64,000 bases of DNA from Apiospora phragmitis (Eukaryota; Ascomycota; Sordariomycetes; Amphisphaeriales; Apiosporaceae). The notes beneath the pieces were generated by a model. It worked only from the letters and a program-made list of their open reading frames with translations, was not told where the DNA came from and made no database searches. Position 1 is the stretch's first letter, and each line of letters begins with the position of its first letter. The position numbers and the translations under genes are program-made. Below are positions 36,488 to 48,364 of the stretch, in pieces. Where the stretch lies: NCBI GenBank assembly GCA_038363925.1, contig JAQQWL010000007.1:558001-622000 (forward strand), read 5' to 3'.

Positions 36488-38533
36488 TCAGCTCATGGAG
36501 CCCCCGGATCGGTTATTCCCAACCAACCCCGCCATCTCCAGCAGCGCCCGATCCGCCTCCCGATCGCCCGTCCCGAGATTGATCCGCCGCCGCGCCTCGG
36601 CCTCGCGCTGCTCCCACTCCCAGCGCTCCCGCTGCCCGCGGGCCTCGTCGTCGCCGCCGCAGCCCCAGACCTCGATGTTGTCGACCTGGAACCGGTCCTG
36701 GAAGTCGTGGCGGCGGGCCGCGCTCGTGGCGAAGGCGCCCCCTCTAGAAGTGTAGTCGTGCGTGAACACGCCGAACTCGAAGCTCGAGTCGATGACGAGC
36801 GACACGGGGCCCAGCGTGCGCAGGGTCGGGTGTCGTGACGCCGTCGCGCCTTTGGGCGAGGGCAGCCGACCGTGATGCCCGGGAAGGCGGCGGGCGCTTT
36901 CGCGAACGAGACGTAGTTCTGGTTCACGGACGAGGCGCGGAACACGTCGTGCACGGGGCTCAGCTGGAACAGCAGCGTGTCGGCATCGCCAAAGCACTCG
37001 CGGTGCGCCGCGCGCCAGGGCTGCTTGACCAGCACGCCGAAGATGACGCGGTCCTCGCTGCGGCCCGCGGGGCTGCCGTCGGGGAACCGCCGGGGCGGCA
37101 GCGAGTCCGTGAAGATGCCCTCGGCCCCCTGAGCGTGGTGGTAGGAAGAGGAGGACTCGGCGAGCCGGGTGCCCGACACGAGCAGCAGGGTCGGGCCCGC
37201 CAGTTGAAGACCTTGGTCTCGAAGCTGCCCATGGAGAAGCCCGCGTCGGCGCCCGAGTAGAGAAGCCGCAGGCGGCGGAAGAGCTCGTTGCCGGGGATGA
37301 AGAAGGAGAGCTGCGACACGAGGTTGGGGTTGAGGATGTGGCCCTTGTTGTCCGGCAGGAGGGGCGGCAGGGACGATGACGAGGTCCTTACTCTCCTTAT
37401 GGCCGGCGGCGACGAGGGCGGCGAGCCGACCGAGGAGGAGGAGCCGCCGCCGGTGCTCTGCTGGCGCTTCTTGGTGAAGTCGAGGTTGCGCGAGAAGAGG
37501 AAGTGCTCGAACAAGGCGTTGAAGCCCTCGAACAGGAACGGCAGGTTGGCCGGGAGGATGCGCCGGAACTGCGCAAAGGTGATGCCCGGGGCCCGCTCGA
37601 CGTTGATGAGCGACGAGAGGATGCTGTCGGCCGTGTCGCGCAGCCCGTCCAGCGCGTCGCCCGCCCGGACGCGCTCGGCGTACGTCGACAGCGTCTCCTG
37701 CGGGCCCAGCGGCGCGACGAGCAGCAGCAGCATGAGCAGGCGCCGGAAGTTGTCGGCCGGGATCATAGCGCCGTGGGTCGAGGCCGCGTGCAGGTCGCCC
37801 GCCTTGAAGGCGTCGTTGAGATCTAGCGAGTTGAGCGCGGCCAGGACCAGCTCGTCGTCGTCGGCGTCTTCCACGCCCCCATCATCTTCGTCGTCGCCAG
37901 CTTCATCGACGGCGAAACCAGCCGCATGGCTCCTCCCCGCCGCAGCGGTGGTGGTGCCGGAGGAGCCGGCCTCTTTGGTCGCCTCGTCTCCTTCTTCTAC
38001 TGTAGGTGAGGCCGGCCGCTTCTCAATCTCGGACATCTTCCGGTCGTAGACGGCCAGGCTCTTGAACAGCAGCTTCCTACGCGTGGCTGCCCCCTTGGCC
38101 AGGATCTTGGTGTATCTGTCGGTGAGGATGGCAACGCAGACGATCATCTGCTCGAAGCCCAGGACGGCGGGGGCGTCTTCGAGAAACGGGAAGGCGCCGA
38201 TGTACGACAGCATCTGGAAAACGACGGGTGATACATTGAGGACGTCGGGCAGCTCGAGGAACTTGGCGATCACATCTTCCTTGAGGTAGCGGATGTGCTG
38301 TTGGTTGTCCGCGAGCGACTTGAAGTTGTCTTTGAAGCAGTACAGTTCAAGCGGTTCGAAGCATTTGCGGGCGAATTTCTCGGCCTGGTGGTGCGTCACA
38401 CAGACATAGTCAATGTCAGTAGACGTTTTCCTTATCAACACTTGTCACCAGGGTTGGGTGCGGGTACGTAACCTACCAGCTCAGCCGTGATATCCTCCTT
38501 GGAGCGCACTTCTTCAGAATGAGCTTGTCCCAT
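36488..38533 (-). CDS. RTC5: TLDc-domain protein RTC5, with two one-base frame breaks
   Basis: Fungal restriction of telomere capping protein 5; TLDc proteins bind and regulate the vacuolar V-ATPase. Exon 1 38533-38477 codes MGQAHSEEVRSKEDITAEL, where an N-terminal Gly2 suggests myristoylation (inference). Exon 2 runs 38384-36488. Family blocks are clear: KFARKCFEPLELYCFKDNF, FQMLSYIGAFPFLEDAPAV, ITFAQFRRILPANLPFLFEG, and the TLDc core with the ends SFETKVFNW, GTRLAESSSSYHH, IFGVLVKQPW, FGDADTLLFQLSP and SSFEFGVFTHDYTSRGGAF. The frame shifts near 37200 and 36868. Exon 2 is 1897 nt, so two missing bases make 633 codons. No other stop. Sequence error is the likely cause. A poly-Asp stretch and Ser/Pro-rich linkers lie between the domains. 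Confidence 0.88.
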
Positions 38534-39529
38534 GGTGCATTGCGGATGGTGGGCTTCAAGATTGAAGCCACTCAAGGACTAATCAAGTTGTCGTGGGCTG
38601 AAATCATTCCCAGCTTTGTTTCAATTTCGACAATGCTTTTTCCACCAAATAGGTTGGGGTTTTGTGAGATTGACTGACCGGTCAGGAATGCAGGATAAGA
38701 CCAAGAAGATATAATTACGTGCCTAGAGAGGGTCGTCGTGACGTACGTAGTCCCGGCAGCTTGGCAAGCTTTGGTGGGGTGTCCGGGCGAGTCCCACAGC
38801 GTTGGCATTGGAGGTGGCTTGCACTAACGGAGTACCTAAACGTTCAATCGCTAAGGCATTCCTGCAGTGCAACGGTTGGCCCCCGAGTCAGTGCCAGCAG
38901 CGACAGGTCGTACGAGACCTCAACAAGATTTGCGCGTAATGTCAGTTCATAAAGTGTCACGTCCCAATACTTCCGCATCCTCGTGATAACATTTCTGTCA
39001 TAACGTAGCTCGGATTACCTAAAGAAGATGCAGCCAAGCCAGGCCAAGCCGACAATGCTCTTCATGACCAGTGGCTGAGTTGGTACGTAGGTACTCATCT
39101 CAAGTCCTCGCCAACTTCCATGTTACTCGAGATGTTGACAACTTACATGTCTACCTACTCAATTAATGCCTGCCAATCGGCTATGGCCTAGCGGCACCCA
39201 ACTCTTCTTCAACTCCTTAGATGTGAGAACTCGAGATCTAGCGAGGATAAGCGGGACTCCCAAGGGATTGGAAACAATGCCAATGCCAGGTCCCGATTCA
39301 CAGCGAATCAGTTCTCAGCAAGTGCGGTATGATTGGGAATAACTCCTATTGAGAATTTACCAGTCCGGTTGTTTTCCATCGAATGTGACTTGACCAGACT
39401 GATCCTTTGTTTTTGGGTGCTGTCTTGTCTATAAATAGGTATCCAAAGAAAGCCATTGTAAGCCCCTATCCAGGATCTCCAACCCATAACCAACAAAGCA
39501 ACCACAAACATTTACTTACACACGATACA
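38534..39529. other. Intergenic region upstream of RTC5 and of the F-box-like gene
   Basis: About 1 kb. No convincing coding frame, tRNA or repeat recognised. The last 120 bp before 39530 (CA-rich, ending TACACACGATACAATG) look like a fungal leader sequence. Confidence 0.45.
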
Positions 39530-40561
39530 ATGACACAACAAGGAACATCCAACGGAGCCGCGTCCAGTGCCCCTGAAGGCACAAACACTGCTCCATCACC
39601 ATCATCATCAGAGGTAACCTCCATCCCCTGGACGCCTTCCCCCGCTAACCTAGGCCGTCTCCACGCCCTGCCCCCCGAGATCAGAGTCATGATCTACCAG
39701 CACGTCATGGACGCTGACGACGCGACCCCCATGGTCCGCACCCTGGTATACGACCTGGCCCAGCGCGACCTCTACGTCCAGAGCGCCCATCTGGCGTCCC
39801 TGCTGTCGCCGTCCCGGGGCCTGCTCGCCGCGAACCCCGAGGCCCTCGCCGAAGCCGCCCGGCTCGGCTGGGTCCGGCTCGCGGCGCGGCTCGTCACGTT
39901 CCCGGGCGCCAGCGTTGCGCACCCGGACCAGGGGCTGCTGGACCAGCCCCTCACATCCCAGGCCATAATCGCCGGCGACGGCGAAGACCCCCTCCTGTTC
40001 CACCCGGCGACGACCGTCTTCTACACGGACCAGTCCTCGCTGACGCGACTAATTAACGCCGTCGCCGTCGGACTCGCCCCCGCCGAGCGCTTCGCCTGGC
40101 TCACCGACCTGGCCCTGGACCGTCGCACCTTCGAGCACATGTTCTGACTGCCGCGGCCCGCCGGGTCCGGCCGCCTCCCCGACCTGCCCTTCCCGGCGCT
40201 GCCGGGCCTGCGCCGTCTGATCGTGGGGTTCCTGCGTCGGTGGCAGGACGTCGTCGTGCTCGAGGGCCCGTACCGCGATGTGGTCGAGGAGGTCAGCGTC
40301 GTCATCCATTATGCCTCAGACAACGACAACGACAACGATGGCGACGGCGACGGCGAACCGACCATCCGGTACGTCCAGGTGGATCTGGGACGGTTTAATC
40401 CCGTGTTCGGCCTCATGATAACGGAGACTGTCCTGCATACGCACTCGTCGATCCGGGCTCTGAATAGGGCCGGCGTCCAAGTCGTCTGGGCCGCCATATG
40501 GCAGGGCGTCACCAGGAGGCGCGACATCCAGATAGGGCCGCCTCTTCAGGTAAGCGAGTAG
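39530..40561 (+). pseudogene. F-box/2EXR-like protein with an in-frame stop
   Basis: Reads from MTQQGTSNGAASS to the motif LGRLHALPPEIRVMIYQHVMD (about residues 44-63), the LPxEIRxxIY box typical of fungal F-box-like and 2EXR proteins. A TGA at 40145-40147 (after RRTFEHMF) ends the frame at 205 residues. The same frame then continues without another stop for 138 codons (LPRPAGSGRLPDLPFPALPG to PPLQVSE), including an Asp/Asn/Gly repeat from AACGAC units at 40320-40357. The coherent, GC-rich continuation suggests a longer gene (about 343 codons) interrupted by CGA to TGA, either a true mutation or a sequence error. Its partner and substrate are unknown. Confidence 0.6.
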
Positions 40562-40982
40562 TCGAACTGTAGCTGCTTGTTCATGGAGAGTAGGCGTCGT
40601 TTCTGTAGTACTAGTTGAGTAAGCTCAATAAATGCCCCTTTTGCGTAACTGGGAGTAGTCGGTCGCAGGATAACTGGTAGCAGTAGGATAACTAGCTGTC
40701 GGAGGGATAGTTGGCGGTGAGTAAAAGTAGCTGTGGTACTTCCAAGGCTAGTCAAGTTAACTAGTACCGAAATACAGGGAAAGCATGCCATATTGCCAGG
40801 ATGCCCAGAGCCTCCATATTACGTAAATTGTTAAAACCCCCTGATTGTTCACCAAGTGGAATAGTGTCATGTAACAAAGCGGAATATTTTTATTACCCCA
40901 AACCCCAAATCCCCCTGTTAAATATCGAGATAGAACGAAATCCAATTGACAGAGCTGAAATAAGGACCCGAATAAGACTTTT
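40562..40982. other. Intergenic gap with no recognised feature
   Basis: A minus-strand frame stays open into this gap to 40757 only because it continues, shifted, from the gene at 40983-42500. I see nothing of its own here. Confidence 0.4.
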
Positions 40983-42500
40983 TCACCCATCGCTCCCTGC
41001 CTCATCATCCCATAAAGATCCGAGCTGATCGCCTTCACCGCTTTCGTCCTCGTTATCATATGCGATCTTGTCCAGAAACTCACCCTGGGCCGCGGAGTAG
41101 TTCCAAAGCTTTGCAAGTCGCCCAGCTGGGTTTCAAGCGAGACACCGTGCTCTTGGAGGAGTAAGAGCTGTATGAACAGAGATTCCACCATGTCTAGTAG
41201 AATGTCTGGTGGCGAGGGATATGTTCCGCGAGCATTCCGGCTCTGCAGGGAACCGAAATAGGATATGCACGGGATCTTGGCAGTGTTCTCTAATCCCACG
41301 AGACAGGCGGCAGCCAGTGTGTTCTGGCTGGGATGAGACACGTCGTGTGGCCCTTGTATCCATATCGTGTTAGAGACCAGGCTCGATATCCATGTTCTGA
41401 GCCGACGCTTGATCTGGACATCTACGGCAACCTCCAATGCCGGAGAGGTAAGTCTGACGAGCTCCTGGATTCTATAGTTGTGCTTTACCGCAATAGGCTC
41501 AAGAAGTCCCAACACGTCCCTCACACTACAGCAGCTTGTGACTGGTGTTTCGTCATTGTCTGCCACGTCCTTCGCCCTGGGCGTCTCTTCTGGAAGAGAC
41601 ATCACAGGTCCCGGCTCGAAGGCTACCTCTCCAGGGGTAAGAAGTGGTTCGTTATGATTGTGGTCTAGGGGACGGATGACTTTGCTCTCGAGGACGGCCC
41701 GAACATCAATGCCAAGTTTGTGCATTATTTGTGTAAGTGTCCGCTCCATCTCAGACTGCTGCCGCCGCCTGGTATCCCTTTGGGAGGTCAAATCGGCCTG
41801 CATATGGGCCCCTTCGGCGTGTCGGCTCATTCTATTTCCGATGGACTTGATCCGCTTACGCTTCTCGGTAAACAAGTCGTGGAAGGCTTGCTCATCAAAG
41901 GCCTAGATGAAGCGTTTCCAGGAAGTCTTGGACCATTGTGTGAATATCTCGGTGAGGAACTCAAACACAACCGTATGAAGCTCCATGATGTAACGCTGCA
42001 TCATGCCTTGGTTCGGGAAAAGGTTGATCAGACCATTCCAGTAAGCCATATCCTGGCCAAGCTCCTCTAAGCTGCTAGCCACCCCTTCGGCTAGTTTCTC
42101 ATGGTTGGTACAAGCCTGATTCTCAGTCAATTGATATTTTTGGATAGGGGCATGGTTTAAAAGTCATCTGGAGGCTTACCGAGGCAACAGCAGATAATGA
42201 TCCAGTGAGGAGGGTGATATACTTTTCATTGGTAGGGATCATCGAAACAAGCTTGCTGTGGGACTGGACAGTCTCGCAGAGGCGGATGAATATCGTTTTC
42301 ACTTTACCAGTCTTTGTGCTGTTTCGATTCTATTTCCACGTTGTGGACGCTTTCGAAACACTGATGCAAGAGTTTTAGACTCGGAGCTTCTCATGACGTT
42401 TCTATCTGCTGATCTGGCGGGAGGCTTTGGCAGAGTTTTGACCATGCCTTGTAGAGCTCGCGACTCTGGGAAATCAAAAACCGGTTCTTCGTCTGGGATA
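40983..42500 (-). pseudogene. Decayed DUF7708-like protein gene (N-terminal part of an NLR/STAND-like fungal protein)
   Basis: Minus strand. Recognisable order: RELYKAWSKLCQSLPPDQQ (about 42450), CETVQSHSKLVSMIPTNEKY and LLTGSLSAVASV up to a GTAAGC donor at about 42183, then HEKLAEGVASSLEELGQDMAYW. Next come FPNQGMMQRYIMELHTVVFEF and a long helical tail, ending acidic with DEAGSDG and TGA at 40983. This follows the layout of DUF7708, a helical domain at the N-terminus of many fungal NACHT/WD or ankyrin NLR-like proteins. An in-frame TAG lies at 41903-41905, a TGA near 42405, and frame changes occur near 42300 and 41130. No NACHT or repeat domain follows, so it is at most a truncated relic. 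Family assignment is by pattern only. Confidence 0.55.
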
Positions 42501-43444
42501 AGGCTGCGTTGGCGTTAATATTTGTCTTGAAAGATCTAGGGAGCGAAATTCAGAAGTCGAATAAAAGAGGGGGCATATTCCAGATAGGCATCGAAATTAC
42601 AAGGAAAGCTGAGGTGAAGGAGCGATATAGCAGACCGTGGCAAGATAGAAGATCAGCAAGAATTCATCTGACCCCTAACCTTTACGAAATTGACCTCTTT
42701 TGTATTGACTGAGACGAAAAACACCCGACAATATAAAGACAATGACCGCTAGAATCAACTGTTTCTGGCCCAGAATATGAGTATGAACTCCCAATCTCTC
42801 CTTCATCGAGCCCCGAAAGGAAATGCACAAGATAACAAGTCTTGGTGAACTGTGGTGCATAGCGAAGGGAAATCTTACTCAATGGCAAGTTGCCGGCCTT
42901 CGGAGAGAAAGAAGTTCCATTGGTCTCTGAGTGCTGCTAGATTTCTTTCTCACTGACTGTCAATAGCGACCGTTATTGACAGGCTGCGGCTTAGTAAGTC
43001 GCATGTACGATCTTGCCGGAGGTCATTGCTGAACGACTGTACAAGCTGATCCATAGCAAGTATTGATACGTTGTAGGTTGCTGTGCGTGCTTAAGTAGCC
43101 TAATATTGCTAAATTCGATTGTATATCAAGCGAGGGATTCGAGTATTGAATTGGAGGAAAGAGTAAACTGAATTCTGGTCTTTCGACCGAAGATGACAAT
43201 GTCAGAAAGGAAAGGCGGAAAAGGGGTGAAAATTAGAATGGAAAACGGGGCCAGAAGCTGACCTCTGAAGTCCTTTAAACTACTACGAAAGAAGAGGAAA
43301 GGGTTTTGAAGTTTCCTTGAAATCGTACCTCTCATCTGTTTGATAAAGAAGGAGGTGTTATCATCTGCACAATTTTGCGTTGAACCCAGGCACCTCTACC
43401 AACGTACCCTTCAGAGCCTTGCGATCTTGCATCTAAAAGTGGCC
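42501..43444. other. Intergenic region upstream of the DUF7708-like relic and the AAA+ gene
   Basis: About 0.9 kb between two divergent, damaged genes. Small open frames on both strands, none with a recognisable product. Confidence 0.4.
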
Positions 43445-46264
43445 ATGTCGCCATCTAGCGATGAATCAGGAGATCCTAACTACAGAAGCAGCAACAGCAG
43501 CAGCTTACAACGCTTAAGGCCACGTACTGTCACCTAGAGACTCTATGAAAAGCAAGATCAAATTGCGGGAGACAAGGATGGAGTTGGTATGGAAGACAGA
43601 TATACTAAAATACCAGAGCCGAGTGTGCTCTGGTCTGCCTCGGTGTACAGCCAGAACGACCTGCCCTCGTTGCGACCCAAAGGGCCGGGACAACCGCCAG
43701 GGATGCCGCCGCAATTGAGACCGTCTGTTATTTTTGAAAGCGACAGACACCTAGAATTAGGCACCGACCAACACACAGGGCGCTACATCCTCGGCTGAAA
43801 GCCGATCTCGACCAGCCTGGACTGGCTGCGTTTTTGAAGTGTCTCATCAAACTGTAGTTTCCCTTCCTAAGGAAATGAGACGCCACAGAACAAAGCTGAT
43901 CCACACAAACGGATCAGTGACCATCGAGTCTATGAACTTTCAGAATGTATACCCAAGTAGGATTATTATAAGATCGCCTTTATTATACCGGATACTCAAA
44001 TCCCTTGCTGGCTACTATCCTTGGATTTTCGGCGATAATTGCCGGGATCATGGGTATGCTCTTACAGCAACACACCCATCGCCCGGCTCATTGTTACTGG
44101 CTTTCCACAAACCTTGGATATTTCTCCTACATCGCTTTCTGGAGTTGGCAGCATTCACCGAGACACAAGAGCCACAGTGTTTACAGGATGAGGAGAACAT
44201 ACAAAGTCTGGAGAAAGAGATCAAACATCTCGAACAAGAGCATTCGCGTCATCTGGTTGAGTTTCCGAGGCCATATTACAACACACATGTTGTTCCTTGT
44301 ATCGAATATATGAAGCAACAAAACCCCGAGCTCCCATTCGATATGTTGTGGTATGTATTTGCCCTGGCACAGATGTCTACACTCGGACGGGTGCGAATGC
44401 GCGGGTGTGCGTATGCGTGGTCATGAGTATCGAGAGCAACTTGCCCAATACTATCGAAGAACGGCAATCTAATACAGCGGCGTGGATACTGGACCTGTGG
44501 CATTTGGACAGTGATGGAACCTACATTGGTAGAAAGGCAACACGATATCATATCTCAGCCTATACCGGGCGCAAAGCGCTTACGACCCTCGAGGTCTGCC
44601 CGGCTACCGTCTGGGATGCGTTCGACAAGGGTGAAAGGCGCAGCAAGATGTTAGAGCATAACACGGTGGTCTTCAAATCTCTACAAAGGGGACATATGCT
44701 CGTCCACTACTATGGTCCAATCGTCCATAGCAGCAAGCATGTGAGTCCCACAATACCAAATACCATCGTATATACTAATACTATATTCTAGTACTCGGGA
44801 CCAATCGTTATAGACCACAAGCGGGGCAGGCTCAACATGAAGGTACCTCAGGAGGCACCGCCTTCCATGGCGCGCGACTGTTCGACTCGCTACGATGGGT
44901 ATGACAATATGATAGTCAATCGGATCGAGACGGAGGAAGACGATGCAGTTTCACCAAACCGCAGCCCAGTCGTAGTAGAAATGGAATCGAAGATGGACCC
45001 GAGGCGTGCAGTCCCTGAGTCAAGACGCCATCCCGGGAGTTACACTGGCAACAGTGATACCAGACCTGACCGAAGGCTTCCCTATGCGTCGGAACTCACC
45101 ACAAGTCTGAGCGAACATCAGCTTCTCTTACTGGCTCCGGCCATCCGAGGTTTTGCACTCAAAACAAAACAATGGTGTAAGTGCACAGTCGACTATTGTT
45201 TTCCTACGGTTACTAATTAGTTGGTTGATGCGGCCATAGTGGAAATTGAGCCCTACGGCATTCGAGAGATCACGAAATCGGATGAAAGCATCGTGAATCT
45301 AGGTTTGGGTGAGGCTGAGCTTGAGACCATAAAGGGCCTTTCAAGACGACAGAAAAGCAAGCGCGCAACATGGGCGGCGGACTTCATCGAAGGCAAGGGC
45401 ACGGGCCAAATTATACTACTACTACATGGGTATCTTTACTTCCGTTGCTGTCAGAAGCAGGTTTGCGATGCTAACGGTGAGCCCAGGCCACCTGGTGTAA
45501 GGAAAACGTATACTGTCGAAGCAGTCGCACAGTACCTCCAACGCCCTTTACTATGTTTGACCATCGCAGATATAGGCACTGTCGAGACGAAGGTCGGGCA
45601 GGACTGATCAAATGGTTCACGCTAGCCGAGGCTTGGAACGCTGTCCTACTCGTGGATGAAGCTGTCATCTTCCTCAAGCGGAGGCAGAATCGCGACCTAG
45701 CAAGGAATGGACTAGTTTCAGGTAAGTTCTAGTGTTATACTAACTGATGAGTGGTTTTAGAAACTGAAGTTAATCTTATCCGTGAAAGTGTTTCTACGCC
45801 GTATGGAGTACTTCAAAGGCCTCCTTTTCCTCACGACCAACCGCGTGGGCCAGATCGACGACGCCTTCATCTCCCGCGTGCACGTCACCATCGGGTACAA
45901 CGCGCTGTCGCCGGAAGACCGGGCCAAGATCTGGGAGGGCTTCTTCCGCAAGCTGGGCACGGAGCGCGCCGGCCAGATCCAGATCTCGCCGGCGGCCAAG
46001 AAATGGGTGCGCGAGAAGGCCATCTCCGGCGAAGCGCAGCTGAACGGCCGGGACATCCGCAACGCGCTCCAGACGGCCATCTCCCTGGCAGAGGCCGAGT
46101 GCGAGGAGGACCCGGACTTTGACGAGGAGAAGATGACCATCATTGTGGACCAGTCGCACTTCCAGCGAGTCATGGACATCACCAACAAGTTCCAGCTGTA
46201 CTTCCAGAGCATCAGGAGAGAGGACGAGAAGAAAACGAGCGGCTGGGCGGTACGATCGGAATGA
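43445..46264 (+). pseudogene. AAA+ ATPase with N-terminal DUF7025-like region, frame disrupted
   Basis: Belongs to a large fungal family of AAA+ ATPases with an N-terminal DUF7025. N-terminal blocks: MEDRYTKIPEPSVLWSASVY, RIIIRSPLLYRILKSLAGYYP, KPWIFLLHRFLELAAFTETQ, PGTDVYTRTGANARVCV, AAWILDLWHLDSDGTYIGRK, then YSGPIVIDHKRGRLNMK. The AAA+ module begins about 45400. Walker A, split by a 57-bp intron (45430-45486), reads GPPGVRKT, where the usual second Gly is Arg. Walker B is VLLVDEAV. The arginine-finger region is LFLTTNRVGQIDDAFISRVH and the lid ends with NGRDIRNALQTAISLAEAE. Introns at 44741-44791 and 45722-45788 also fit. Breaks: TAG 43535-43537 and frame shifts near 43790, 44355 and 45604. 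Together with the Walker A change this suggests a decaying gene, though sequence errors may add to it. Confidence 0.72.
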
Positions 46265-46283
46265 CTACTGGAAGGGCGAGGTC
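46206..46283 (+). repeat. Source copy of a short segmental duplication (3' end of the AAA+ gene)
   Basis: Encodes the end of the AAA+ protein (SIRREDEKKTSGWAV). Repeated in the same orientation at 48365-48440 with roughly four fifths identity by eye and a 1-nt gap. Confidence 0.75.
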
Positions 46284-46753
46284 AGGGCTGAGGACCGGGA
46301 GGGGTCGGATTTCTGAAGTCTCCACGAGTGTTTTCATCCTTATGGGCTTTCATCGGTGTTATAGGGCTTTCATCTACTCTTCTCGTTTTGCTGTTGATTT
46401 CATATTTCTTCTCGTCCCTCTTCAAATCCGCAGTAAACTGTAGGCAGATCAAACGTTGCGGAACTCCGGGTTGCCACAATGTCACTTCCATTATCCAGTG
46501 TATACGGTACGTCTCGCATCCTTCCTGGGGCGATGAGATTCACACGTTCGGTGCCGGGTACTATAACAAGAGTGGTCTGCGTATCAAGTAACCTTTAGTC
46601 ACTAAAAGGGGTCAAAGTGGAGGACCAAATACAGCTCAATTGACCACCTCCGAGCCAAACTCAATCAGCGCAAAATTTATTCCATTGTATAGAATATCCT
46701 AAGGCCCTCTGTCTGTCTTCCATTCCCTTTCCAACAAGCAGAACTTATCCAAC
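46265..46753. other. Intergenic region between the AAA+ gene and the LYS9-like gene
   Basis: About 0.5 kb. Holds the 3' end of the AAA+ gene and the promoter of the next gene. No feature recognised. Confidence 0.4.
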
Positions 46754-48328
46754 ATGGAGGGCAAGAAAATTCTCGTTCTAGGAAGCGGCATGGTTGCAAA
46801 GCCATGCGTTGATTACTTGCTTCGTAATCCTAACAACACCCTGACAGTTGGTTAGTTGCCCCAATATCCCTCCCCGGATTTTCATATAGGTGCTTCGCTG
46901 TTCCCATGGCTCCAAATTCATGTATTTGAACTAACCCTAATATGCTTCATTATCTTCTCGCACGCTCTCTAGCGCAGAGGCGTTGGTGAAGGACCGATGC
47001 AAATGCATCGGCCATCTGCCTCGATGTGACCGCGGCCTCTCCCGACCTCAAGGCGGCCATCACGGACCACGACGTCGTCATCTCTCTGGTCCTCTTCATC
47101 TACCATGCGGACATTGCTCGACTGACCATCGACACCAAGACCGATGTCGTAACGACCAGCTACGTCTCTCCGGCGATCGAGGAGCTTGACGAACCGGCTA
47201 AAGCGGCCGGCGTTACCATCTTGAACGAGGTCGGAGTCGATCCCGGCGTCGATCATCTTTACGCCGTCAAGGTCATCGACGAGGTGCACGCGAAAGGCGG
47301 CCAGGTCAAGGAGTTCTACTCTTACTGTGGCGGTCTGCCGGCGCCAGAGTCGTCGGACAATCCTCTCCGATTTAAGGTAAGTCCCACCTTTTGTGCACAA
47401 TGTTTGGTGCAAATAGAAATTGCTTACCTGCTCTGAACAGTTCTCCTGGTCGCCGAGGGGTGCCTTGCTGTCGCAGCACAATTCCGCCGTCTTCCTTAAG
47501 GACGGGAAGGTGGTGGAGATCCCCAACAAGAACTTGATGGCAGCGGCGGAACCGTACCACGTCATAGACGGCTATTCCTTCGTGGCATACCCAAATCGTA
47601 ACTCGGTTCCTTTCCGCGAATTCTACCGGATCCCCGAGGCTCAAACTGTGATCCGCGGCTCGCTCCGATACGAGGGCAACCCTGCACTGGTCAAGGCCTT
47701 AATCGACCTTGGCTGGCTGAACCCGGCCGCCCAGGACTGGTTGGTCTCAGGCAAGACCTGGGCACAGATCCAGCAGAAGGCGACCGGGGCAACGACAGAT
47801 AGTGAGCAGGACCTAATTGCCAAAGTAGACGAAGTCTGCAACTTCCCGGACCGGACGACTCGAGCCGCCGTCCTCGACGGGATCCGGTGGATTGGGCTGC
47901 TTTCCCGTAAAGAGGTCGATGCGCGCGGCAGCCTGCTGGACACCTTGTCCGCGCGCCTGGCGGACATCTGCAGCTTCGAGGCAGGCGAACGCGATCTCGT
48001 CATGCTGCAGCACAAATTCGTCGTAGAGTGGCGGGACGGAACGAAGGTATGACATATAGCATGTGTTTATTGGTTCGGAGCTGACAAACAACGCAAGGAA
48101 ACCATCACTTCGACCTTGGAGTTGCTGGGCGACCCCCATGGCTACTCTGCCATGGCCAAGGCAGTTGGGGTCACATGTGGCATCGCCACCCAACTGCTCC
48201 TTGATGGCCACCCCGCCATTGCGAAGCCGGGCGTGGTTGCTCTGTACACCAAGGATATCTGCGATCCCATTCGGGAGGCGGTGGAGCGCGAGGGTACCAA
48301 GCTCATTGACAGATACTCTCGCCAGTAG
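46754..48328 (+). CDS. LYS9: Saccharopine reductase/dehydrogenase-like protein (LYS9 family)
   Basis: In the fungal aminoadipate route to lysine this family joins aminoadipate semialdehyde and glutamate to saccharopine with NADPH. Exon 1 46754-46850 has the Rossmann loop VLGSGMVAKPCVDYLLR. Exon 2 (about 46979-47376) reads ICLDVTAASPDL and DVVTTSYVSPAIEEL, then GVDPGVDHLYAVK and YCGGLPAPESSDNP. Exon 3 is 47441-48046 (FSWSPRGALL; FVAYPNRNSVPFREFY; TVIRGSLRYEGNP). Exon 4 is 48098-48328 (GDPHGYSAMAKAVGVTCGIA). The first intron has no clean acceptor: the expected CRTLSSAEAL is present but lacks an AG before it, and the frame shifts near 47000. Exons 2-4 are otherwise open and in phase. It could be the main LYS9 or a second copy. 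Confidence 0.8.
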
Positions 48329-48364
48329 ATCAGTGTATTGGTAGATAGAGATGGGGACGTACGT

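Noticed and set aside
37288..38049. Long plus-strand open frame
   Set aside because: Complement of RTC5; low-complexity Ser/Arg/Pro composition typical of an antisense shadow.
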